The notes under the pieces: generated by a model
What the model was told of the DNA's origin: nothing
The model's database searches: none
What the model saw: only the letters and a program-made list of their open reading frames with translations
Translations under genes and position numbers: made by a program
Shown here: one piece after another, positions 1-5,218 of the stretch
Layout: each line of letters starts with the position of its first letter
How positions within the stretch are numbered: position 1 is the stretch's first letter
Assembly (NCBI GenBank): GCA_021731205.1
Contig: JAKFXV010000133.1
Coordinates: 1 to 6,868, forward strand
DNA from: Nocardioides sp.
GTDB lineage: Bacteria; Actinomycetota; Actinomycetes; Propionibacteriales; Nocardioidaceae
Direction of reading: 5' to 3'
DNA length: 6,868 nt

Positions 1-383
1 GTGTCGTGCTCGGGTCGTACGACGTGATGGCAGCCGACCTGCGCCAGGATCCGGGCGTGTGGGGCCGAGATCGCTTTGGCCCAGACGTCGCGGATCCCGA
101 AACCCTGCAACACCGAGCACGTCAGAATTGACGCCTCGAGGTTGTGACCGATGCCCACCACGGCCCGAGTGAACTCGTCGACCGAGAGTTGTCGCATGGC
201 CTCTTCGTCGGTGGAGTCGGCGACCACGGCGTGAGTGAGCACGCCCGCGAGCTTCTGGACAACCTGTTCGTCGGTGTCGATACCGAGCACTTCGGTGCCG
301 CTCGCTTCGAGCTCGAGTGCAAGGGACTCGCCAAAACGGCCGAGCCCGATCACCACAACCGCGTCCTGCCGGAACCTAGCCAA
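1..383 (-). CDS. ktrA: KtrA-type RCK potassium channel regulatory subunit (3' end beyond window)
   Basis: This gene encodes the cytoplasmic RCK (TrkA-N) subunit that binds nucleotide and gates a membrane K+ channel partner. The visible 127 residues form the Rossmann domain. A GxGxxG loop lies in VIGLGRFGES (residues 11-20), an acidic residue ends the second strand in GIDTD (Asp36), and VVADSTDE (around 53-60) is the typical next strand and turn. B. subtilis KtrA is about 220 residues, so the C-terminal RCK_C lobe lies beyond the left edge. The start is inferred as TTG at 383: an in-frame stop lies immediately upstream of it, the next alternatives (GTG GTG) fall inside the first beta strand, and a GAAGGG ribosome-binding-like motif (394-399 on the complement) sits 10 bases upstream. 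The start overlaps the ktrB stop by 8 bases, consistent with coupled translation. Family call is firm; KtrA versus another TrkA-like subunit rests on the adjacent KtrB. Confidence 0.9.
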   Translation of the reverse strand, partial: MARFRQDAVVVIGLGRFGESLALELEASGTEVLGIDTDEQVVQKLAGVLTHAVVADSTDEEAMRQLSVDEFTRAVVGIGHNLEASILTCSVLQGFGIRDVWAKAISAPHARILAQVGCHHVVRPEHD

Positions 384-1728
384 TCAGGGGCCGCCCTTCG
401 GGAAGTTGATAGAAGTGTTGCCGCTCGCGCAACGCTAGCGCCGACACCATCGTCACCGGTCCGATCCGGCCCACGAACATCAGCACCACCACCAGCACTT
501 GGGCCGGCGCCCCGAGCGTCCCGGTGACACCGGCGCTCAATCCGACCGTGCCGAACGCCGACGTCACCTCGAACAGTGCCCGGTTGAGGTCGAGTGGTTC
601 GAGCATCATCAGCAACATCGTGGACCCGACCACCAGCCCGGTCGCCACCAACCCCACCGCGAGGGCTTGACGCTGGGCCCGCGGTTCGATCCGGCGGTCG
701 GCCACTTCCACATCTCGCGTGCCGCGGACCTCGGCCACGATGATGAACAGGAGCAGGAAGAACGTCGTGACCTTGATGCCGCCTGCAGTGCTCGCCGATC
801 CGCCGCCGATGAACATCAGCGTCGAGGTCAAGAACAAGGTCGGCTCCCGCATCTGGCTGTAGTCCAAGGAGTTGAATCCACCGCTGCGCGGCTGAGCAGA
901 CCCGGTGAAGGCGGCCAGCAGCCTGCTGCCGTTGTCGAGACCACCGAGAGTCGCGGGGTTCGTCCACTCCAGGACGAGGAACCCGACGAATCCAACGGTG
1001 AGGAGCACTGCGGTTCCGGCGATCGTGATCTTGGTGTGCAACGAGAACATGCGGGGACTCACTCGCTTGCGTAGCTCAAGGAGCACCGGGAATCCGATGC
1101 CTCCGAGGATCACCGCCACATTGATCGCCGAGCAGACCCAGAAGTCCGACACGAACGACATCAGGCTGTCGGAGTAGAGGGAGAAGCCGGCTCCGTTGAA
1201 TGCTGAGACGGCATGGAAGACCCCGAGGTAGATCGAGCGCCCGAACGACTCGTCGTATGCCGTGCTCAGCCGCGCTGCGATCACCCCCGCGACGGCGACC
1301 TCGATGACCAGACTGACCCGGAGGATGCCGAGCACGAGTTCGCGAATGTCGCCGAGGCGGACAACGTTGTTCTCGCCGGCGGCGTTGAGCCGGCTCCGCA
1401 GGCCCAGCCGATTGGAGATCAGCAGCGCAAGCAGCGATGCCAGGGTCATGATTCCGAGCCCGCCCACCTGCATCAGCACCAAGATGACGCCTTGCCCGAA
1501 GCCGCTCCAGTACGACGGCACGTCGACGGTGCTCAGGCCCGTCACACACAGCGCGCTCGTGGCGGTGAACAGGGCTTCGAGGAAGCCGGCACCACCGTCG
1601 CCGGCGCGTGCGACGGGAAGCGCGAGCAGTCCTGTGCCCGCGGCGACTCCGGTGGCGAAGAACGCTGCGATGACCTGGGCCGGATGACGAAACCCTCGTC
1701 GTGCACCCGGGTTGGGTGAGCCGCTCAC
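376..1728 (-). CDS. ktrB: KtrB/TrkH-family potassium uptake channel subunit
   Basis: This 450-residue integral membrane protein is the ion-conducting subunit of a KtrAB-type K+ uptake system. It shows the four-fold membrane-pore-membrane repeat of the TrkH/KtrB/HKT superfamily. The four pore loops each supply a filter glycine: CVTGLS (61-66), FNGAGFS (177-183), QPRSGGFN (279-286) and FGTVGLS (392-398). The Gly/Ala-rich intramembrane gate segment FIGGGSASTAGGIK (306-319) is the KtrB hallmark, and the arginine in RIGP (421) fits the gating residue of the last helix. Length matches B. subtilis KtrB (about 445). The GTG start at 1728 overlaps the stop of the upstream yihY-like gene (GTGA, 4 bases) and has a GGAG motif 8 bases upstream. 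The frame stays open far upstream, but that stretch lies inside yihY and has no family similarity. The ktrB-before-ktrA order is the reverse of the B. subtilis ktrAB operon. Confidence 0.94.
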   Translation of the reverse strand: MSGSPNPGARRGFRHPAQVIAAFFATGVAAGTGLLALPVARAGDGGAGFLEALFTATSALCVTGLSTVDVPSYWSGFGQGVILVLMQVGGLGIMTLASLLALLISNRLGLRSRLNAAGENNVVRLGDIRELVLGILRVSLVIEVAVAGVIAARLSTAYDESFGRSIYLGVFHAVSAFNGAGFSLYSDSLMSFVSDFWVCSAINVAVILGGIGFPVLLELRKRVSPRMFSLHTKITIAGTAVLLTVGFVGFLVLEWTNPATLGGLDNGSRLLAAFTGSAQPRSGGFNSLDYSQMREPTLFLTSTLMFIGGGSASTAGGIKVTTFFLLLFIIVAEVRGTRDVEVADRRIEPRAQRQALAVGLVATGLVVGSTMLLMMLEPLDLNRALFEVTSAFGTVGLSAGVTGTLGAPAQVLVVVLMFVGRIGPVTMVSALALRERQHFYQLPEGRPLIG

Positions 1729-2660
1729 GCCTCGAGCTCCGGCCCTGTGCGCCGCGGGAACACGGTGTCGAAGGCGGCATTGACCGCGGCGCCGACCAGT
1801 AGCGCCAGCGCGAGAATGTAGAGCCACAACAGGACCGCGATCGGAGCCGAGAGTGGGCCGTAGATAGACGACGACTCGGCTGCGGTCACCGTCAGCACCC
1901 AGCGCAGGATGTAGGAACCCACGATCCAGGTCACCAGCGAGAACGCCGCCCCGGGCAGATTGAACGTCCAGTGGGTCCGCACCGGCACCGACACGTGGTA
2001 GAGCGTTGCGAGGAAGCAGATCGAGCCGACGAGCACCATCGGCCAGTAGAAGGACTCCAGCAGGTCCAGGCGCTCGGGAATGATCCGGGCGACCAACGAG
2101 GGTCCGGCCACGATCAGCGGGATCGTCACGACGCCGACCAGCATGCCCAAGACGTACATCGAGAACGACAACGCTCGGGTGCGCACGATGCCCCGATGGC
2201 CGCCGAGCCCGTGCATGATCGTGATGGTGTCGACGAACACGTTCAGGGCGCGCGAGCCCGACCACAAAGCGAGGATGAAGCCGATCGAGATCACATCGAA
2301 CCGGCCGCCCGCCAGCACCTCATCGATGGTGGGTTCGATGACACGCGCGACCGCCGTCTCGGTGAGCACGCGGCGGGCGATGTCGAGCACCGCTTCGCGG
2401 ACGTCGGTGATCTGTGCCTGCGGGAACTCGCTGGTGACGTAGCCGATCGAGCCGGCCAGCGCGAAGACCAGCGGTGGCATCGACAGCAGGGCGAAGAACG
2501 CAGCCTCTGCGGCCAGGCCGGTAACGCGATAGCGCATGCACGCGCCGACTGTCGTGACCACGACACGCCAGGTCTGGTCGCGACCCCGGGCGATCAGCGA
2601 TCGCTCGTTCGCCACCATGGTCACACGGTAATGGCTCACGGGAGAGACCGATGTCGTCAC
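1725..2660 (-). CDS. YihY/BrkB-family inner membrane protein
   Basis: This 311-residue membrane protein belongs to the YihY/virulence factor BrkB family, once mislabelled ribonuclease BN; its biochemical role is not settled. Family landmarks are visible in order: the N-terminal AAEAAFFALLSMPPLVFAL segment (50-68), the LWSGSRALN block (132-140), a hydrophobic pair around 164-188, a further segment at 205-222 followed by LYHVSVPVRTHW (220-231), LPGAAFSLVTWIVGSYILR (235-253), and the closing SSIYGPLSAPIAVLLWLYILAL block (264-285). About six membrane helices are expected. The first gene of the operon, it overlaps ktrB by 4 bases, so the two products are probably made together. The GTG at 2660 has a GGGA motif 5 bases upstream; GTG at 2639 or ATG at 2618 are alternatives, since the first 14 residues carry no family signal. 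The C-terminus is short, without the long charged tail of some homologues. Confidence 0.88.
   Translation of the reverse strand: MTTSVSPVSHYRVTMVANERSLIARGRDQTWRVVVTTVGACMRYRVTGLAAEAAFFALLSMPPLVFALAGSIGYVTSEFPQAQITDVREAVLDIARRVLTETAVARVIEPTIDEVLAGGRFDVISIGFILALWSGSRALNVFVDTITIMHGLGGHRGIVRTRALSFSMYVLGMLVGVVTIPLIVAGPSLVARIIPERLDLLESFYWPMVLVGSICFLATLYHVSVPVRTHWTFNLPGAAFSLVTWIVGSYILRWVLTVTAAESSSIYGPLSAPIAVLLWLYILALALLVGAAVNAAFDTVFPRRTGPELEA
1737..1740 (-). promoter_or_regulatory. Ribosome binding site of ktrB inside the yihY-like gene
   Basis: GGAG on the complement lies 8 bases before the GTG at 1728, within the last codons of the yihY-like gene. It supports this start over any upstream codon in the same open frame and fits reinitiation after the overlapping TGA. 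Confidence 0.6.
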
Positions 2661-2677
2661 CTGAGTCCCGGATGCGA

Positions 2678-2689
2678 GAGACTCGTCTC
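2678..2689. repeat. Small palindrome GAGAC-TC-GTCTC in the divergent region
   Basis: Two 5-base arms (2678-2682 and 2685-2689) are separated by 2 bases. An overlapping alternative pairing (CGAGA 2675-2679 with TCTCG 2686-2690) shares the site. It could be an operator half-site pair, but arms of 5 bases are easily found by chance in GC-rich DNA. Confidence 0.25.
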
Positions 2690-2745
2690 GGCGATGCGGC
2701 CCCCGCCGCCGTCAACACGTCAGCCTCAGGAAATTAGCGAAACTG

Positions 2746-2752
2746 AAAGGGA
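2746..2752 (+). promoter_or_regulatory. Ribosome binding site of the aquaporin gene
   Basis: AAAGGGA, preceded by G, lies 7 bases before ATG 2760 and matches the anti-Shine-Dalgarno sequence well. It fixes the start at MRKYAVEF and rules out the long upstream extension of this frame. Confidence 0.75.
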
Positions 2753-2759
2753 CGCATTC

Positions 2760-3386
2760 ATGCGTAAGTACGCCGTTGAGTTCATCGGCACGTTCTTCTT
2801 GGTCACGACCATCGTCTGCGCCGTCAACACCAGCGGCGCGCTGGCCCCGATCGGCATCGGCGCGGTGCTGATGACGATGGTGTACGCCGGAGGTCACATC
2901 TCGGGCGCTCACTACAACCCCGCCGTCTCGGTCGCCGCCTTCGTGCGCGGTCGCCTGCCTGCCGCCGAGCTCGGCCCCTACATCGGTGCTCAGCTGGCGG
3001 GTGCCGCCGCAGCGGGCCTGATCGCCGGGCAGTTCCTCGTCGAAACCAGCGTCAACGACGCGTACTCCGGCAAGGCCCTGGGCGTCGCCCTCGTGGCGGA
3101 GTTCTTGTTCACCTTCGCGCTCGGCTGGGTCGTGCTCAACGTCGCCACCTCCAAGGACCACGACGGCAACGGCTTCTACGGCCTGGCGATCGGCTTCACG
3201 GTCATGGCCGGCGCGTTCGCCGTCGGCGGTCTCAGTGGCGGTGCTTTCAACCCGGCCGTCGGCCTGGGCATCAGCGTCGGTGGCATGTCGGCCTGGGCCA
3301 ACATCTGGATCTACTTCCTGGCCCCGATCGCCGGTGGCGCAGCCGCCGGTTTCGCGTTCAAGGCGCTCAACCCGGACGACGAGTAG
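2760..3386 (+). CDS. Aquaporin (MIP family) with NPAV second loop
   Basis: This 208-residue membrane channel belongs to the major intrinsic protein family. The helix 1 signature AVEFIGTFFLV (5-15) is followed by the first half-helix GGHISGAHYNPAVSVA (44-59) with NPA at 53-55. The second inverted repeat starts with VAEFLFTFALGWV (112-124) and carries GGLSGGAFNPAVGLG (156-170) with NPA at 164-166. Six membrane helices plus two half-helices are expected. Aligned by distance from the NPA motifs to E. coli AqpZ, the aromatic/arginine filter (Phe43, His174, Thr183, Arg189) becomes Ile33, about Ala152, Gly161 and Val167. The constriction would therefore be wider and uncharged, as in plant TIPs, and unlike both AqpZ and GlpF. 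Water, ammonia, H2O2 or small neutral solutes are possible; the substrate cannot be read from sequence. It is transcribed away from the K+ uptake operon and ends exactly where glyA ends. Confidence 0.92.
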   Translation: MRKYAVEFIGTFFLVTTIVCAVNTSGALAPIGIGAVLMTMVYAGGHISGAHYNPAVSVAAFVRGRLPAAELGPYIGAQLAGAAAAGLIAGQFLVETSVNDAYSGKALGVALVAEFLFTFALGWVVLNVATSKDHDGNGFYGLAIGFTVMAGAFAVGGLSGGAFNPAVGLGISVGGMSAWANIWIYFLAPIAGGAAAGFAFKALNPDDE

Positions 3387-4835
3387 TCAGCTGAGCTCGA
3401 GCCCCGGGTAGAGGGGGTTCTTGTCCAGCAACTCCGCGCTGGCCGCACGGATCCGATCGGCAACGCCGTCGGCCAGCGCGTAGGTCGCCTTGGAGGGCGC
3501 CCCGGCGGAGGTCACTCCTGGCTGGGTGTTGCGCAAGACGTCCACCATCAACTCGGCGACCCGGTCGAACTCCTCGTGCCCGAATCCCCTCGTGGTGAGG
3601 GCCGGCGTCCCGATCCGGATGCCGGAGGTGTACCACGCGCCATTGGGGTCGGCCGGCACGGAGTTGCGGTTGGTCACCACCCCCGCGTCGAGCAGCGCCG
3701 ACTCCGCCTGTCGTCCGGTGAGCCCGAACCCGGAGACGTCGACCAGCACGATGTGGTTGTCGGTGCCTCCGGTCACCAGGGTCGCGCCTCGGGACAGGAA
3801 ACCCTCGGCCAGCGACTTGGCGTTGTCGGCGACCTGTTGGGCGTAGGTCCGGAATCCCGGCTGACGGGCCTCGGCCAGCGCGACCGCCTTAGCGGCCATC
3901 ATGTGCGACAGCGGGCCCCCCAAGACCATCGGGCAGCCGCGGTCGACCGAGGGGGCATACTCCTCGGTCGCCAGCACCATGCCGCCACGCGGCCCGCGCA
4001 AAGACTTGTGGGTGGTCGTCGTCACCACATGGGCGTGCGGAACCGGGTCTTCGTCACCGGTGAACACCTTGCCCGCCACCAGGCCCGCGAAGTGGGCCAT
4101 GTCCACCATCAAGGTGGCGCCCACCTCGTCGGCGATCTCGCGCATCGTGGCGAAGTTCACCCGACGTGGGTACGCCGAGTAGCCGGCAACCAGGATCAGC
4201 GGACGGAACTCGCGAGCCTTGGCGGCCACCAAGTCGTAGTCGAGAAGCCCGGTGCTCGGGTCGGTGCCGTATTGCTGCTGGTGGAACATCTTCCCGCTGA
4301 TGTTGGGGCGGAAGCCGTGGGTCAGGTGTCCCCCGGCGTCCAGTGACATGCCGAGTAGTCGCTGGTTCCCGAGACGACCACGCAACTGCTCCCAGTCGGA
4401 GTCGCTCAGCTCGTTGACGTTCTTGGCGCCTAGTTCAGCCAGCGCTGGGCTCTCGATCCGGTGGGCCAGAATCGACCAGAACGCGACCAGGTTGGCGTCG
4501 ATGCCCGAGTGTGGCTGGACATAGGCGTACGGCGCGCCGAACAGCTCACGGGCATGCTCGGCGGCCACGGACTCGACGATGTCGACGTTCTGGCAGCCGG
4601 CATAGAAGCGATGCCCGATCGTGCCCTCGGCGTACTTATCGCTGAACCACGAACCCATGGTGAGCAGCACCGCAGGCGAGGCATAGTTCTCCGACGCGAT
4701 CAGCTTGAGTGATCCGCGCTGGTCGATCAGCTCCTGGCGGGTGGCCTCGGCGATCCTCGGCTCGATCGCCTCGATCACCTCGAGTGCCTGGCGATAGGAA
4801 CTGCTGATCTTGCCTGCGGAGAGCGCGTCGGTCAT
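3387..4835 (-). CDS. glyA: Serine hydroxymethyltransferase, long form
   Basis: This 482-residue PLP enzyme interconverts serine and glycine while charging tetrahydrofolate to 5,10-methylene-THF, in the cytoplasm. Landmarks: LKLIASENY (43-51), [16 protein letters not shown] (66-81), GGHLTHG (168-174), VDMAHFAG (244-251, with Asp245 and His248 around PLP), [16 protein letters not shown] (270-285) with Lys277 forming the internal aldimine, and [15 protein letters not shown] (404-418) with Arg407 for the substrate carboxylate. E. coli GlyA has 417 residues. Here an extra segment of about 30-40 residues (roughly 127-160) precedes [12 protein letters not shown], and the loop after GGMVLA differs, as in the long GlyA forms I recall from chlamydiae and some actinobacteria. 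The start is ATG 4835. An in-frame ATG at 4859 exists, but a -10-like TAATCT lies 7 bases before 4835, favouring a leaderless message from 4835. No good Shine-Dalgarno sequence precedes either start. Confidence 0.95.
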   Translation of the reverse strand: MTDALSAGKISSSYRQALEVIEAIEPRIAEATRQELIDQRGSLKLIASENYASPAVLLTMGSWFSDKYAEGTIGHRFYAGCQNVDIVESVAAEHARELFGAPYAYVQPHSGIDANLVAFWSILAHRIESPALAELGAKNVNELSDSDWEQLRGRLGNQRLLGMSLDAGGHLTHGFRPNISGKMFHQQQYGTDPSTGLLDYDLVAAKAREFRPLILVAGYSAYPRRVNFATMREIADEVGATLMVDMAHFAGLVAGKVFTGDEDPVPHAHVVTTTTHKSLRGPRGGMVLATEEYAPSVDRGCPMVLGGPLSHMMAAKAVALAEARQPGFRTYAQQVADNAKSLAEGFLSRGATLVTGGTDNHIVLVDVSGFGLTGRQAESALLDAGVVTNRNSVPADPNGAWYTSGIRIGTPALTTRGFGHEEFDRVAELMVDVLRNTQPGVTSAGAPSKATYALADGVADRIRAASAELLDKNPLYPGLELS

Positions 4836-4842
4836 GCGCCAC

Positions 4843-4848
4843 AGATTA
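4843..4848 (-). promoter_or_regulatory. Candidate -10 element of glyA for a leaderless transcript
   Basis: TAATCT on the complement fits the actinobacterial TANNNT pattern and ends 7 bases before the glyA ATG, so transcription would begin at or beside the A of that ATG. No purine-rich ribosome binding site lies between. The -35 position has only GTGTCC-like sequence, a weak match. Confidence 0.5.
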
Positions 4849-4863
4849 GTGCATTCCATATGA

Positions 4864-4913
4864 CGGACACGCATCTCATTGCATGAGATTCCAGTTTGTG
4901 AACACGGTGTCCG
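4864..4913. repeat. Inverted repeat CGGACAC / GTGTCCG
   Basis: CGGACAC (4864-4870) recurs inverted as GTGTCCG (4907-4913), an exact 7-base match with 36 bases between. The left copy falls where the glyA -35 element would be. The right copy is itself half of an imperfect palindrome, GAACAC-G-GTGTCC (4900-4912). Such pairs can be binding sites for one regulator acting on both divergent genes; chance occurrence is possible. Confidence 0.35.
4873..4889. repeat. Palindrome ATCTCAT-TGC-ATGAGAT upstream of glyA
   Basis: Perfect 7-base arms (4873-4879 and 4883-4889) flank a 3-base centre. It is AT-rich for this genome, sits just upstream of the putative glyA -35 position, and has the size of a dimeric repressor or activator site. 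I cannot assign a regulator. Confidence 0.45.
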
Positions 4914-4927
4914 CTCAGTGAGACTAT
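4899..4927 (+). promoter_or_regulatory. Weak rightward promoter candidate for the leader peptide/sulfite reductase unit
   Basis: TGAACA (4899-4904) and GACTAT (4922-4927) are 17 bases apart. The -10 keeps the key A and final T, and the predicted start falls next to ATG 4933, an in-frame start of the leader ORF. A rival pair is TTGGCT (4982-4987) with TACGCA (5004-5009), which would start transcription just before GTG 5020. Neither is strong, and sequence alone does not decide between them. Confidence 0.25.
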
Positions 4928-5019
4928 CGGCTATGTCCGCTGCCGAGCTCGCAGTTCGAGCGCAACCGCGCGCTCTCTCGCTTGGCTCGGGGACCAGCGC
5001 TCCTACGCACACCTTCCTC

Positions 5020-5079
5020 GTGGTACGACGCCACGTGGACTACGGGCGTACGCGCAGCATGTTGTGTTGGCACGCCTGA
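5020..5079 (+). CDS. Short Cys-containing leader peptide upstream of sulfite reductase
   Basis: The ORF ends in [17 protein letters not shown] and a TGA at 5077-5079. The arrangement RRHVD, then R and S, then Cys near the C-terminus is what I recall of actinobacterial short leader peptides upstream of sulfur-assimilation and other genes, some shown in mycobacteria to act as cysteine-responsive attenuators. Starting at GTG 5020 the peptide has 19 residues; starting at ATG 4933 it has 48. The short form is preferred because all family-like residues lie in it, although neither start has a Shine-Dalgarno sequence and leaderless initiation is likely. A single Cys codon (TGT) followed by Trp lies four codons before the stop. 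It precedes the reductase start by 139 bases and a string of potential hairpins. Expected role: ribosomes slowing at the Cys codon when Cys-tRNA is short would alter folding downstream. Identity is by remembered resemblance, not by a search. Confidence 0.68.
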   Translation: MVRRHVDYGRTRSMLCWHA

Positions 5080-5084
5080 CCGAA

Positions 5085-5108
5085 TCGGCCCCGAACTCAC
5101 GGGTCCGA
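5085..5108 (+). other. Potential RNA hairpin directly after the leader peptide stop
   Basis: Positions 5085-5093 can pair with 5100-5108: eight Watson-Crick pairs, one C/U mismatch, and a 6-base loop. It begins 5 bases after the leader TGA, so a ribosome at the end of the leader would cover and open it. No U-tract follows, so it is not a classic intrinsic terminator. Confidence 0.45.
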
Positions 5109-5131
5109 GCCCAGACCATCCAGTCCCGGGC
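5109..5131 (+). other. Second potential RNA hairpin in the sulfite reductase leader
   Basis: GCCC (5109-5112) pairs with GGGC (5128-5131) and GAC (5114-5116) with GTC (5123-5125), with a 1x2 internal loop and a 6-base terminal loop. It stacks directly against the preceding hairpin. It is of moderate strength and chance pairing in GC-rich sequence cannot be excluded. Confidence 0.3.
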
Positions 5132-5148
5132 GCCGGTCGCAGGCCAAC

Positions 5149-5175
5149 CCGATCGCCTCAACGTCGCGGCATCGG
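5149..5175 (+). other. Third potential RNA hairpin, competing with the ribosome-site hairpin
   Basis: CCGAT (5149-5153) pairs with ATCGG (5171-5175) and CGC (5154-5156) with GCG (5166-5168), with a 2-base bulge and a 9-base loop. It shares bases 5174-5175 with the next hairpin, so the two full stems compete, though the overlap is only two bases. Confidence 0.3.
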
Positions 5176-5212
5176 AATCCGGCGAATCGAGCGTCACCCA
5201 GCCGAAGGATCC
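5174..5212 (+). other. Potential hairpin sequestering the sulfite reductase ribosome binding site
   Basis: GG (5174-5175), ATCC (5177-5180) and GGC (5181-5183) can pair with CC (5211-5212), GGAT (5207-5210) and GCC (5201-5203). That gives nine pairs with a 1-base and a 3-base bulge and a 17-base loop. The Shine-Dalgarno bases GGA (5207-5209) are in the stem, so the fold would reduce initiation at GTG 5219. Confidence 0.4.
5206..5209 (+). promoter_or_regulatory. Ribosome binding site of the sulfite reductase gene
   Basis: AGGA lies 9 bases before GTG 5219. It is embedded in the 8-base palindrome AGGATCCT (5206-5213). The frame is open upstream to at least about 5018, but I found no in-frame ATG, GTG or TTG there, so this start is favoured. 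Confidence 0.6.
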
Positions 5213-5218
5213 TCCGAG

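Larger units (their letters stand above)
2661..2759. promoter_or_regulatory. Divergent intergenic region between yihY-ktrBA and the aquaporin gene
   Basis: These 99 bases must carry the start signals for both divergent units. For the minus strand, TTGACG (2710-2715 on the complement) is a good -35-like hexamer, but I see no convincing -10 at the expected distance. For the plus strand, the stretch at about 2729-2748 is markedly AT-rich for this genome and is the likely -10 region of the aquaporin promoter, again without a clear consensus. A small palindrome sits in the middle. The shared region leaves room for joint regulation, which the sequence alone cannot show. Confidence 0.45.
4836..5218. 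promoter_or_regulatory. Shared regulatory region between glyA and the sulfite reductase gene
   Basis: This 383-base stretch separates two head-to-head genes. From left to right it holds the candidate glyA promoter (4843-4848), two inverted repeats (4864-4913), a weak rightward promoter candidate (4899-4927), a short ORF with leader-peptide character ending at 5079, and four potential RNA hairpins between 5085 and 5212. I see no riboswitch class that I recognise and no U-tract terminator. Its length and structure suggest that at least the sulfite reductase gene is controlled after transcription starts. Confidence 0.6.

Noticed and set aside
376..2265. A 629-codon open frame that extends ktrB far upstream on the minus strand
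   Set aside because: The extra 179 codons lie inside the yihY-like gene in another frame, are His/Arg/Gly-rich and show no membrane segments. The GTG at 1728 has a ribosome binding site and gives the normal KtrB length.
1725..2660. Ribonuclease BN label for the YihY/BrkB protein
   Set aside because: The old RNase BN assignment of this family was an error. The protein is a multi-helix membrane protein without nuclease motifs.
1971..2759. Long plus-strand extension of the aquaporin frame
   Set aside because: It is antisense to the yihY-like gene with charged, low-complexity composition. A good ribosome binding site precedes ATG 2760, and MRKYAVEFIGTF is a typical aquaporin start.
4879..5019. 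66-codon version of the leader ORF starting at 4879
   Set aside because: That ATG sits inside the palindrome and upstream of the promoter candidates, and the N-terminal part has no recognisable pattern. Only the C-terminal residues look like a leader peptide. ATG 4933 remains a possible start.
5085..5108. Intrinsic terminator after the leader peptide
   Set aside because: The hairpin is strong but no U-tract follows. Only attenuation by another route, or control of translation, would fit.
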